Shown here: positions 30,568-40,629 of the stretch, piece by piece | Layout of the letters: each line of letters begins with the position of its first letter | How positions within the stretch are numbered: position 1 is the stretch's first letter | Source: Linnemannia hyalina | Taxonomy: Eukaryota > Mortierellomycota > Mortierellomycetes > Mortierellales > Mortierellaceae | Assembly: GCA_019671135.1 (NCBI GenBank) | Contig: JAHRHY010000007.1 | Coordinates: 1 to 64,000 of the forward strand | Length of the DNA stretch: 64,000 nt | Direction of reading: 5' to 3' | Position numbers and translations under genes: made by a program | Notes under the pieces: generated by a model | What the model was told of the DNA's origin: nothing | Seen by the model: the letters and a program-made list of their open reading frames with translations, nothing else | The model's database searches: none

Positions 30568-30570
30568 TTG

Positions 30571-30739
30571 GCAGGCGTGCTAGGTGGCCGTCGATCGGAT
30601 CGATGAAGACCTGATCGTAGGTGATCCGCGGGAGGGCGGTCGGAGGGGAGGAGGGTGGAGGTGACCCTCTCGCCAGCATGGAGGCATACGAGGGCCGTGG
30701 AGGGTGTTTGGGTGGAGACCCGCTGTTGTGCTGGTCCAT
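30571..30739 (-). pseudogene. N-terminal coding fragment, possibly LINE ORF1
   Basis: MDQHNSGSPPKHPPRPSYAS followed by a Pro/Ser-rich stretch resembles the start of the fragment at 39756-40052 (SYANATKS). It is cut by the 494-bp unit on one side, and the Ty3 element at 30771 entered just in front of its ATG. Confidence 0.4.
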
Positions 30740-30770
30740 AGAGCAGCGAGGAGTGGAGGTTATTTATCTG

Positions 30771-30912
30771 TGTGCTATAATCACGTGTATCATTAGGACG
30801 AAGAGTACATAAGGACTCTTCGTCCCTGAATTAAACAGATCCCTCTCTTTGTTTCGTTATTCCCTTTTTCCATAACCTCATTGCTTATCACAACCCCGGT
30901 TATTATTTTCCA
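30771..30912 (+). repeat. 5' LTR of the complete Ty3 element
   Basis: TGTGCTATAATC to TTATTTTCCA. A stem-loop pairs GGACGAAGAGT (30796-30806) with ACTCTTCGTCC (30815-30825). Confidence 0.95.
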
Positions 30913-30979
30913 TTTTTCTTAACGAATTCACAATGGGGATCACCCCTGCTTCACACACCCTTACACGCATTCACTCCTC

Positions 30980-31010
<31 letters not shown>

Positions 31011-31857
31011 GAGAGATGCGAAAAGGGCAAGTGAATGCACTCCCATCACCGAATGGAAGGTCAGCCATGCAGCGATGCAGCCGACAGAGCACCGTCTCAC
31101 CACTGGCACCACTCCAGTCTGAAAACACTGGCACCACTACTGCTTATACCCCAGGGTATCGAAAGCACGACCTCGCATCGACTGCGATGCTTGAGCAGAG
31201 ACTAATCCTCACCGCAGGTAAGATCTCGCCACTGATGATTAGTGTCACATGATGTTGAAAATAAAAAGACGATGTCATCGTTCGTTTTGTCCCCGAGAGA
31301 GATTGCGTGATTCATGCATGAACCAATGGCAGATGACCTACAAGTAACAATAGGAGTGCCTTGCGAGAACTTGGCATATATGAGAAGGGGAGGAACATGA
31401 TTGATTGTTCTCTTCACCACACACCTTCCACACCTTCCATCTTACACAATTTCACTCCTGCACACTATCATGACAACGGGAACAATGTCCGGGACAACCT
31501 GCAGAAGATGCATGAAAATGCTCTCTCGCTCCCACCTCAAAGACAGAGCGATTTTCATCAACACAATACCATCCATGCATGAATGGACCAATCAGATTGA
31601 TGAAAAGAAAAGAGAGGACAATAAAACGAATAGTCATGCGGCTCTGATTTGCATGAATCTTGTCAAGAAAGACATCCTCGCATGAGTGTCTCGACCAAGC
31701 ACCAAGCACCACATCCTGATTTCCTTGATCCAATTGGCATTCAGGAAAAGAAAAGGAAGAGACATAAAAAGAATGAGAAAAGAGAAAGAGGATGAGAGAT
31801 ACAACTTCTTTCCACATTCTTCGCTTTCCATTCCATTCACACAAACCAACTTTCACA
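30913..31857 (+). other. Leader of the Ty3 element (no gene seen)
   Basis: A 24-bp A run lies at about 30982-31005. No standard TGG primer-binding site follows the LTR; the post-LTR stretch TTAACGAATTCACAATGGGG resembles the region behind the R2 LTR, so both may use a different primer. Confidence 0.45.
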
Positions 31858-32433
31858 ATGACCTCAACCCGCTCCACCCATGGCACCAAAAAGCCAGTCA
31901 AGAACACTCGCTTTGCAGCTGAGCTGGAGTCGTCACAACAGCAACTTTCTGCGTCCAACAACTGGTCCAAGGAGGACAGCGTCGAGCAGGAGGACAGTAT
32001 TGAGCATGAAGACTATATCGATCATGAGGCCGATGAGACGATTTGTCTCTCACAGGACCCGCTCTCGCAAGACGCGGAAGCCCGATCGCCTCCACCAGTC
32101 TCTTCACCTGTACCTGTGCTGTTGTCTGCACCGGCACCATCTTCGGAGAACATTCCTCAGGCTTGGTGGACCTCTCTCCAACAAGAACAGCTAGTGGCCT
32201 ACACTCAGCAACAGCAAGAGCTCTTTGCTCAGGCCGGGCGGGTGTACGAGAGGCTTCTCTCCTGCACCTCGCAGCAGGAATACGATCAGCTGACGTTGGT
32301 GAAGCAACACTTAGATCAGAAAGAAAAGGAGCTTCGATACATGTTGGAAGCACGACAAGCCTGGGAATCTTTCGCTCGTACATACGAGCAGCGCCTGACG
32401 TACCTTAACTCCCGTGCGCAGTCTCATCCTTAG
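31858..32433 (+). CDS. Extra ORF of the Ty3 element (191 aa)
   Basis: Read from the ATG at 31858 (MTSTRSTHGTKKPVKNTRFA); the frame is open 22 codons further up with another ATG at 31792. The first half is acidic and Pro/Ser-rich, the second half Gln/Glu-rich and probably coiled coil (EYDQLTLVKQHLDQKEKELRYMLEARQAW). No enzyme motif. Sense-strand ORFs before gag are unusual in Ty3 elements; it could be a Gag-like or accessory protein. Confidence 0.6.
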   Translation: MTSTRSTHGTKKPVKNTRFAAELESSQQQLSASNNWSKEDSVEQEDSIEHEDYIDHEADETICLSQDPLSQDAEARSPPPVSSPVPVLLSAPAPSSENIPQAWWTSLQQEQLVAYTQQQQELFAQAGRVYERLLSCTSQQEYDQLTLVKQHLDQKEKELRYMLEARQAWESFARTYEQRLTYLNSRAQSHP

Positions 32434-33020
32434 GTTGTGTATGATGCTTCAATAGAAATAAACACAATATCACAGATAGTTAGCCCACTGCTGTTTCTAT
32501 CATAAATTATCTTATTTTCCCTTAATGTTATAGAACCATCGATCCACTTGACCCAAATGGTGTAAAGGTACATGTCCAGACAACAATCCCATGAACAAGA
32601 GATTTGTACGCCTCTTCTTCGCATGTATCTATCTCCATTAAATTGCACTCACATGTACATACCGATACATAAAAATGCGACAGTACCCTCATTCGCATCA
32701 TGACTCGTGCATGCAAACGATGCTGTCCCAACTGCATTCACGATCACGCACTGCAGCTACGAGAAGGGAGAGTGATAATGAAAAGCGTAGACATCCCCAT
32801 AGGATGGTGTCGCGCTTATTGCAATATACATCCTGTCTAGTTCAAATAACATTACTACCCTAGGAAATGTACAAGCGATGAGTGATTAAATGGAGACCCT
32901 TCCTGTTCAGAAAAAGGACCAGAAAGCTTTTTCTTGAGAGGAGGAGATCACTCTTCATTTTTTTAAAAAAAAAACGATCACTCCCACACTCTCACTCTAA
33001 AACAAAAAATCATCACTCCT
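32434..33020 (+). other. Spacer between the extra ORF and gag-pol (no gene seen)
   Basis: Mixed-composition sequence with an A run near 32963-32973 shortly before the gag-pol ATG. Confidence 0.5.
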
Positions 33021-36000
33021 ATGTCTGACAACGTTGACAACAACGAGTTACCCACTCTCCAAGACTTGGCTATCGATGCCACCGGCACTTTTGTTGTCGT
33101 TCCATCTCCCACCCCTGCATCCCAAGAGGACATCATTATGAGCGATGACAACGAACAAGCCTCGTCCATCTTGTCGGCAAACCAGCACACGCAGCCCTCT
33201 CCAGTCTTCGACCTGAACACCTTTTCTGCCATGACGGATGCTGACGATGAGAGTGACTCCGAGCTCACCAGCGGTCTTGAGGAAGCCATCACCACCAAGA
33301 AACACGATCTCTCTACTTGGTCCAAGCTATACCGTCGGACCCTGCTCAAGATGCACAAGAACCCTCTCGATGTCAATTACCAGATGTGGCAGAAGGAAGC
33401 CATCCAACTCTTGGAAGTCGTGCGACAAAAGACCGCGGATTGTGCGCGTCTGTCAGCAGCACTGGCTCTCGACCAACCGATGGCACCGATCATTACCAAT
33501 CCCACGGCGACTATGGCCACCGCTATCAGGGTCGACAGCAAGAAGTTGACACTCGATTCGGGCACTCCCCGATTTGGTGACAACAAGCACGGCAAGGGAC
33601 AATCGTATCAAGTCATCCGCGACCCTCACCTGTTCCTCGACGGATTTAAGACTTACTGTGAGAACAGTTACGGCGAGACTCCTTTCCTCGCCAGTGCCCA
33701 ACGCCTGCTCTGTATGGCGATTCTGGACGATCAGAAACGACAGCAGTTCACTGATGAGCTGACTCGTCACAGTAGTTCTTCTCTAACTTGGGAGGAATGT
33801 GAAGTTGCCTTCGTCGACAGTGTTTTGACTCCGACTGAACGCTTCAACACCGTTGCTCGTGTCGCCGAAATTGGCCGTCGTCACAAGGAGTCGTACCGAA
33901 ACTTCGCTCTTCGTCTCCAACGATCAGTGCGCGTGTATCAAATTGATGATAACAACGCCACTGTACTGTCTGGCATCATGAGTTCAATCCCATCGGTGGA
34001 GCTCAACCTGATCAAGACGTCGATTCAGAAGATTGGCACCTCCTTATCTGAGGTCAAACTGGACTCTATTTGTGAGATCCTAACCAACCTCAGTGTAATG
34101 GAAGGACCAGACGACTCTCTCAAGAGACCCCACAGTCTCGTCGACGATGATGAAGATGACAAGGATGCCTCCTCGTCCAAGACCAGTAATAACCATGGTC
34201 ACAAGAGACAGCGTCACCGCAAGAACGACCGCCGTGGCAAAGGCAAGCCGACTGCTGATTCGTCGTCGTTCCCATCTTCGTCTAACTCTGGCAAGAAGAC
34301 TTTCCACTGTGACAATCACGGTGAAAATTACTCGCATGATACCAAGAATTGCAGGCACTGCACCAAGTGCAACAAGAATGGCCACACTGCCCCCTACTGC
34401 AACAGTGATCGCAAGAAAAACTTTGACAGCAAGGGTGGCAAGAGCTACAAAAACAAGAAAGAAGGTAAATTGTCTATACCTCCTTTTTCTGAATCTGAAC
34501 TTTTGTCTGTGTCTGATCAAACCTTGCTCACTCATGCTACTATTTCTCTACAGACAAGTGAACCTGAGGACCCCGTAGAGACGAACGACAAGACACTTCC
34601 CTCTCCTGTCATAACAGAACCTAGTAATAAACAATTATCACTGACTGGTTCTAATACTATCCCTCTTGGTCCAATTCTGTCTCCTTCGCTTGCTGTCCAT
34701 ACTTCTTCAGCAGAAGAAAACAATCTGTCTGTGACTACAGAAAATGATTTATCTGTTACCCCTTTACCTGATAGCGAACAATCAGTTACAACTGATAAGG
34801 ATGTACCTGCACCTACAAGTGCACGACCCCAATACGCGTTTCGCTCGTTGCCACCAAAACAATCTGCCCTTGTCTCTGTGCCATACTTTGAAACAAAAGA
34901 ACCGTCTTTTGCTAGCCTGTCTAACTTTGCTGCTCAAAGTCAGGCTAACATGGACCACCACAGTGACGATGACAGTAGCATTGGTATGACGACTGAGGAA
35001 CTCGACACTTTCGCATCTGACAAATTAACTATCAGACACTATGCTGCTATTAAGGATGCAGTAGAACACGACCATAGATTTCGAATCGAAATCCGTGCAT
35101 TCAAGACGACATACCATGTGTTAATAGATACTGGTGCTACACATTCTTTTATCAGACAGGACATAGTCAAGGAACATAACATTCCTTTCACTAAAATCCT
35201 CGGTAATTTTACACTAGCAAACAAGACTACTGTTGAACGCATTGGTGTAACTGATCAAGTTGAATTCGAATTCAATGGTCAGTTTCTCTCAGCCCCTTTT
35301 GAAATAATCGAAGATCAAGAGTTTGCTCTTACAATCGGAATGGATCTTTTTTATCATATGGGTTTCGCTCTCTGCGGCCTCCCAGAAATAAAAGAGATGG
35401 CACCTGCACATGATGTTCCCGTCGAAGACGAGAAACCATCTTTGCGTCCGATTACCACCCCTGAAGAGGAACTCACCGCCGAGTTTAAGCGCATGAAAGG
35501 AAGATTCCTAGATGCCATCAGCAAAGCACTCAAAGACAATGAAAATATCTCAAAGACAAGTCATTGTCCCGTTCCTGAGATGATGGTGTATCTACCTGTT
35601 CCAAAAGGTACCATTGTGTATCGACGACCAAGACAATTTGCTCACTCCCAGAGACCTATCCTGGACGAGACAGTCGCACGCTGGTTAGAGGATGATGTGA
35701 TTGAGCTTGCACCAGCAGGCAATCCACATAACAACACACTCATCCTAGCAGCAAAGAAAGATTTGAACGGAAAGAAGTCATTGTGGCGCGTGTGTCTTGA
35801 CCCCCGTGCTCTCAATGTGCATTTACCGGAGGATAATTTCCCTCTCCCTCTTATCTCCGACATAATGCAAAAAGTAGCTGGTCATTCCATTTACAGCACC
35901 ATCGATCTCACCCAAGCGTACCATCGTCTACCTATTCATAAAGAAGATAGGTACCTCACTGCTTTCATGCATGAGGGAAAACAATACATGTTCAAAAAGG

Positions 36001-38471
36001 CCCCCTTTGGTCTGAAGCCACTCTCGAGCTTGTTCCAAAGAGGTATGTCTCGCATACTTGGCGATTTGCCTTTTGTTCTGAACTTTATTGATGACATTGT
36101 TATCTTTTCAAAAAGTAGAGAAGAGCATGCAGCTCATGTCAAATGTGTGATCGAAAGACTCAACGAGGCGAAATTGATCATCAACAAGAACAAGTGCAAT
36201 TTTTTCAGCACACAGATCTCTCTGCTGGGATTCATTGTTGATCTCTTTGGAAAGAAAGTCGACCCTACCAAGTTGGCTAACATTCACGAATGGGCACCAC
36301 CTACCACTGCCAAACAAGTGCAATCATATTTGGGCACCCTCAATTTTTTTCGTGAATATATCCCTCTCTACAGTACTATTGCTGCACCACTTGATGCACT
36401 TCGTCACAGAGAAGGAACTTTTAAATTATCAAAAGATGAAATGGATTCTTTCAATGGACTCAAGGAACTACTTGTACGAGCTCCCGTGTTATCCTTCCCA
36501 GACTTCAGTCGACCGTTCTACGTTGCCACGGACGCGTCCAACGTTGGAATTGGTGCGGTACTGTATCAGTTGCCGGAAGGTGTACCCGAACCGAAGGATA
36601 TGCAGTCCGTTCCCTCGAACGTCAACTACATATCTTTCATGGCTCGCACTTTGCAGGACCGAGAGAGAAAATATTCCGCTACTAAGAAGGAGTTATTAGC
36701 GATCGTTTTCGCATTGAAAAAATTCCATCAATATCTTTGGGGTTACCATTTTACCTTGTTCACCGATCATCGGGCTCTTACTTTTCTTCACTCACAGCAA
36801 GATTTGAACCCAATGATGACAACTTGGTTTGACACCATCATGGCTTACTCGTTCAACATTGTTTACCGTCCTGGAGTACTCAATGTGTTACCTGATGCGT
36901 TATCTCGTCAGTTCCCTCAGAAGTTGTGGACTGACAGGCCTAAGTTGAAAACACCAATGAAAGTGTACGGCTACATTCATATGCTCAAAGACAAATCGGT
37001 TCCTAGAATCACTGTCGCGGCGAAAGACCGTCCTTCACTCATGACTGAGATTCACTCCCTCGGTCACATTGGTGCGAACAAAATGGTTGACAAAATTCAC
37101 GCCCAAGATAAGACGTGGCCATTCATGGTCAAGGATTGTCTTGAGCACGTCAAACAATGCCCTGAGTGTCAACGCATTAATATCACTCGCAAAGGGTACC
37201 ATCCCCTCAAGGCTATTCATGCACATTTACCAGGCGAGCATATAACTGTAGATCTCGCTGGTGAATTCCATTTGTCCTCGAAAAACAACAAATATCTTCT
37301 CGTCCTGACAAACGTATGCACCCGCTTCGTTATTTTGAGAGCTATACCTGATAAAACAGCCGCTACTGTTGCGACCACGCTGTTTGACATTTTCACCCTG
37401 ATCGGATTCCCCCGAGTCCTTCAATCAGATAACGGAAAAGAATTTTCCAATCAGGTCACAAAAATAATGACAGAACAATTGGGTATCCATCACCGTCTTG
37501 TCACACCCTATCATCCGAGAGGCAATGGACTAGCCGAGAACCGGGTTAAAGCGGTCAAAGAAATTCTTCGAAAAGAGACCAAAGGCAAAAACCACGAATG
37601 GGATCGTCATGTTCCCATGGCCCAATTTGCCCTCAATGCAAACATTGCGAGTCTGCATGGTTCCACGCCTTACTCTCTTTTCTTCGCACGCAAGGAAAAC
37701 GGACACTACAATTACACTGACCTCTCGAACCAGGTCATGTCCCATGAAGACTTGCTGAAGAGACTCGAATTTATGACTACGATCGTGTTCCCCGCTATTG
37801 AAGCGAAGGCGAAATCTAATCAGCGGAAAATGATTGAGAGATTCAATAAAACGATACTGCACAGCGAATTTCCTGATGGTTCCACAGTTATGGCGGTTGA
37901 TCCTATCAAAGGAGACTCCCTCTCTCCGAGATATGAAGGACCGTTTACTGTTGTTCGTAAAAACAAGGGCGGTGCATACATCCTCAAAGATGGCACTGGC
38001 TCTATGCTTGGTCGTAACTATGCGCCCTCGCAGCTCAAACTTGTATATGAAGACCCAGACTCTTTCCTTACGTACGAAGTCGAGAAAGTTCTTGACGCTC
38101 GTTGTACAAAGGAAGGGACATGGGAGTACTTTGTCAAGTGGAGAAATTATTCTGATAACGACAACACCTGGGAACCAGAGGACAATTTTGTTGAGAGGAA
38201 ATGCATCACGGACTATTGGGCCGATCACCCACCCCGTAATGAGGATCCTCGTCCGCACTCTCGTCATGATTCGCAAACGGATCAGCCAACGCTTACCACC
38301 GACGAGCAAATGAGCGAACCTCACAGTAGCAATCGCTCGAACAAAAAGAAGAACAAGTTCACACCTAAAAAAGGTGAACACAACCTTACTCGCAATAAGC
38401 TCACTCAGTCCAGTCAATCAAAAATCAATGAGTTGAGACCTAGAACTCGTTCTCGGATCGGGAAGGATTGA
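33021..38471 (+). CDS. gag-pol: Ty3 Gag-Pol polyprotein (1816 aa)
   Basis: A single frame from the ATG at 33021 encodes Gag (to about residue 430), a CCHC knuckle CTKCNKNGHTAPYC near 441, aspartic protease HVLIDTGATHSF near 700, reverse transcriptase with FIDDIVIFS near 1023, RNase H (ATDASNVGIGAVLYQ, FTDHRALTF), integrase with GHIGANKMVDKIH...CPECQ and the DDE acidic residues in VDLAGEF, QSDNGKEF and GNGLAENR, and a chromodomain at about 1685-1737 (YFVKWRNYSDNDNTWEP) before a basic tail. Gag and Pol share one frame, unlike the chromovirus at 2.1 kb. Confidence 0.95.
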   Translation: MSDNVDNNELPTLQDLAIDATGTFVVVPSPTPASQEDIIMSDDNEQASSILSANQHTQPSPVFDLNTFSAMTDADDESDSELTSGLEEAITTKKHDLSTWSKLYRRTLLKMHKNPLDVNYQMWQKEAIQLLEVVRQKTADCARLSAALALDQPMAPIITNPTATMATAIRVDSKKLTLDSGTPRFGDNKHGKGQSYQVIRDPHLFLDGFKTYCENSYGETPFLASAQRLLCMAILDDQKRQQFTDELTRHSSSSLTWEECEVAFVDSVLTPTERFNTVARVAEIGRRHKESYRNFALRLQRSVRVYQIDDNNATVLSGIMSSIPSVELNLIKTSIQKIGTSLSEVKLDSICEILTNLSVMEGPDDSLKRPHSLVDDDEDDKDASSSKTSNNHGHKRQRHRKNDRRGKGKPTADSSSFPSSSNSGKKTFHCDNHGENYSHDTKNCRHCTKCNKNGHTAPYCNSDRKKNFDSKGGKSYKNKKEGKLSIPPFSESELLSVSDQTLLTHATISLQTSEPEDPVETNDKTLPSPVITEPSNKQLSLTGSNTIPLGPILSPSLAVHTSSAEENNLSVTTENDLSVTPLPDSEQSVTTDKDVPAPTSARPQYAFRSLPPKQSALVSVPYFETKEPSFASLSNFAAQSQANMDHHSDDDSSIGMTTEELDTFASDKLTIRHYAAIKDAVEHDHRFRIEIRAFKTTYHVLIDTGATHSFIRQDIVKEHNIPFTKILGNFTLANKTTVERIGVTDQVEFEFNGQFLSAPFEIIEDQEFALTIGMDLFYHMGFALCGLPEIKEMAPAHDVPVEDEKPSLRPITTPEEELTAEFKRMKGRFLDAISKALKDNENISKTSHCPVPEMMVYLPVPKGTIVYRRPRQFAHSQRPILDETVARWLEDDVIELAPAGNPHNNTLILAAKKDLNGKKSLWRVCLDPRALNVHLPEDNFPLPLISDIMQKVAGHSIYSTIDLTQAYHRLPIHKEDRYLTAFMHEGKQYMFKKAPFGLKPLSSLFQRGMSRILGDLPFVLNFIDDIVIFSKSREEHAAHVKCVIERLNEAKLIINKNKCNFFSTQISLLGFIVDLFGKKVDPTKLANIHEWAPPTTAKQVQSYLGTLNFFREYIPLYSTIAAPLDALRHREGTFKLSKDEMDSFNGLKELLVRAPVLSFPDFSRPFYVATDASNVGIGAVLYQLPEGVPEPKDMQSVPSNVNYISFMARTLQDRERKYSATKKELLAIVFALKKFHQYLWGYHFTLFTDHRALTFLHSQQDLNPMMTTWFDTIMAYSFNIVYRPGVLNVLPDALSRQFPQKLWTDRPKLKTPMKVYGYIHMLKDKSVPRITVAAKDRPSLMTEIHSLGHIGANKMVDKIHAQDKTWPFMVKDCLEHVKQCPECQRINITRKGYHPLKAIHAHLPGEHITVDLAGEFHLSSKNNKYLLVLTNVCTRFVILRAIPDKTAATVATTLFDIFTLIGFPRVLQSDNGKEFSNQVTKIMTEQLGIHHRLVTPYHPRGNGLAENRVKAVKEILRKETKGKNHEWDRHVPMAQFALNANIASLHGSTPYSLFFARKENGHYNYTDLSNQVMSHEDLLKRLEFMTTIVFPAIEAKAKSNQRKMIERFNKTILHSEFPDGSTVMAVDPIKGDSLSPRYEGPFTVVRKNKGGAYILKDGTGSMLGRNYAPSQLKLVYEDPDSFLTYEVEKVLDARCTKEGTWEYFVKWRNYSDNDNTWEPEDNFVERKCITDYWADHPPRNEDPRPHSRHDSQTDQPTLTTDEQMSEPHSSNRSNKKKNKFTPKKGEHNLTRNKLTQSSQSKINELRPRTRSRIGKD

Positions 38472-39002
38472 AGACAATCATATCCTCCGATTGACACATA
38501 AAACGCATCGACGTTTTGTTTGAACAAAAATCGCACTGACGATTTGTTCGAGGTTTTTTAATGGTGCCACAACCTTTTTCCTCACAATAATAACAAACAT
38601 CCGCAGAGGTTTTCCCGCTTTCCTCTTGCAATCAAATTCACTATATTGAGGTTTTTATTTTTTCCTCACAGCTTATCAACATATCTACCGAGGTTTTTAT
38701 TTTTTATCCTCACACACACATATACATATTCTACTGTAGTCATTATTGTCTTTTCTACACCAGCTCTCCAGGGCTTCGCCCTTCCAAGGTTTTTCTATTT
38801 TTCCCTTATACCCGTTCTTTCATATGAGGTTTCCTTTTTTTCCCTCAAACATCCAAACGACAACTCTTTCGTTTAGTCATAGTACTCTACTCCACGTCGT
38901 TTTGTCAGTTAGTAAGAAGCACACACAATTACTAGCATAGATACACTACTTCTAGCCCTAATCTTAAGCCCGGCTTACAGCCTCTCCCCCCGTGGAGGGT
39001 TA
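38472..39002 (+). other. 3' region of the Ty3 element with GAGG...CCTC repeats
   Basis: Five T-rich stretches framed by GAGG and CCTC or close variants occur at about 38549, 38649, 38691, 38788 and 38826, each able to form a small hairpin. A purine-rich GTGGAGGGTTA precedes the 3' LTR. Confidence 0.5.
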
Positions 39003-39144
39003 TGTGCTATAATCACGTGTATCATTAGGACGAAGAGTACATAAGGACTCTTCGTCCCTGAATTAAACAGATCCCTCTCTTTGTTTCGTTATTCCCTTTT
39101 TCCATAACCTCATTGCTTATCACAACCCCGGTTATTATTTTCCA
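39003..39144 (+). repeat. 3' LTR of the complete Ty3 element
   Basis: Identical by eye to 30771-30912. ATCTG follows at 39145-39149. Confidence 0.95.
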
Positions 39145-39149
39145 ATCTG

Positions 39150-39560
39150 GTGTAGTTTGGTGTGGTGTGTGTTTTGTGTAGTGGTTTGTTAATAGAGGAC
39201 ACACCCTGTGAAAATCAAAAAACGCTTTAATTTTCGTCTTATTCCGACAGTCCCTGTGAGAATAAGGTCACACAACCCTGTGTGAATAGATTAATTATTA
39301 TTTTTTTTTTTTTTTTTTTTTGAGCGCTGAAGTATATCAATAGAAAACAGACAAAGTTTGATCCAAGGTTCTTTAGGTGTATAACTTGGTATTGTCAAGA
39401 AAGCAGACCAAGCAATAGAATGAAGTAGATAAAGAGAACCTTGATCAAGGGCTAGGAAATGAGTATAAGGAATAGGTTAAGGCGTATGTTGTATTGGCGA
39501 TACCAAGTAAAGAGCTATAGATTTACTATCTAAGGCCCTTTTATATTTGTTAGGGCGAAG
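39150..39560. other. No gene; poly-T tract and AT-rich DNA
   Basis: A T run at about 39299-39322 could be the poly-A tail of a minus-strand non-LTR element, whose ORF1-like remains lie just to the right. Confidence 0.35.
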
Positions 39561-40052
39561 TCACAAGAGCAAGCTCTTGTCTCGTGACACATGTATCGAA
39601 AGTTCGCCTTCCAGATGTCGAAGGTTGCGGGGTGGGAACGATGGCTCTGTAGGACTTGTCCTTGATGGTGAGTCCATTTTGAAGCATCTCGGTTCTTTGT
39701 ATGGGATCCTTGGGTGCAACCTCGTATTTAACGTTGTGGAGGATGGCGTGTTCAATTACGGCAGCGTGACCAGGATAGGTGTCGATGAGAGTGTCCCGAA
39801 CGTTGTTCTCAGATGCGACCTTGGTGGGAATGCTGAAAATGAGGGTGTCCGGAGAGATGAGGTGATATGCAGGTTCATTCCATTGGGAAGAGTGGAATCA
39901 CAGTAGATGAGCTCGCATTTTTTGAGGTGTTTCGAGGGAGGTGGAGTGAAAGAAGAGGAGGATTTATTACTTTTGGTGGCATTGGCGTAGGATGCCGGCG
40001 CCGGGGCTTTTGGGGAAGTATCACCGCCCACGTTATTACCGTCGTGGGACAT
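39561..40052 (-). pseudogene. Probable LINE ORF1 remnant
   Basis: A Pro/Ala-rich start (MSHDGNNVGGDTSPKAPAPA) is followed by LKKCELIYCDSTLPNGMNLH, then a frame change near 39755 and a further stretch (RLHPRIPYKEPRCFKMDSPS). This layout fits a LINE ORF1, but no RNA-binding motif is seen. Confidence 0.4.
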
Positions 40053-40254
40053 GGGAAAGAGTTTTCAAAAGGTACCCCTAGAACTGGAGTGACCTGGTGG
40101 CGGAGTCACGTGACGGGATAATTGCAAGACGCATTCAATGGAACTAGGAGAAAACCTATTCTCATGTTACCCGGGCAACCTGGGACCTGGCTGTCTTGGG
40201 GCAAAACGTGGCAAAGATATCACTATGTAACATTTCCCTCGTCTTTAGTGTTTC

Positions 40255-40570
40255 TCAAGAATATTCGATATTCGGCATTCGATTCGATTCGATTCGATTT
40301 TTTCAAATTTGAATAGTAGTCTCATCGATTCGATTCGATATTTTCGAATTCAAATAGAGCTCCGATTCGATTCGATTCGACTTTTATTCAACCAGATTCG
40401 ACTTTTATTCGATTCTACCTTATTAAAATCGAATAAAAGTCGAATAAAAGTCGAATCGAATGAGGTCCATATTCGACTGTTGTCGAATTGAATGCACTCG
40501 ATATTCGAATCGAAAAAATCGAATCGAATTCGAATAAGGCCCATATTCGATTCGATTCGATTCGACTGTT
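40255..40570. repeat. Simple repeat, (ATTCG)n
   Basis: Runs of GATTCGATTCGA with interspersed AAAGTCGAAT variants. A shorter stretch of the same type lies inside the CRN pseudogene near 42370-42440. Confidence 0.9.
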
Positions 40571-40629
40571 GAGAAACTACTCGTCTTCCTTGTCCACTCG
40601 CCTCGTTCTTCCTTTCGTCCGCCCTCGTC

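Larger units (their letters stand above)
30771..39144 (+). mobile_element. Complete Ty3-type LTR retrotransposon (8.4 kb)
   Basis: Two 142-bp LTRs identical by eye (30771-30912, 39003-39144) and a 5-bp duplication ATCTG at 30766-30770 and 39145-39149 bound the element. It has one unbroken gag-pol frame and an extra upstream frame. Identical LTRs mean a recent insertion; it is the best candidate for an active element here. Confidence 0.95.

Noticed and set aside
30982..31005. A24 run as a LINE or SINE tail
   Set aside because: It lies inside the leader of an intact Ty3 element with no flanking duplication visible.
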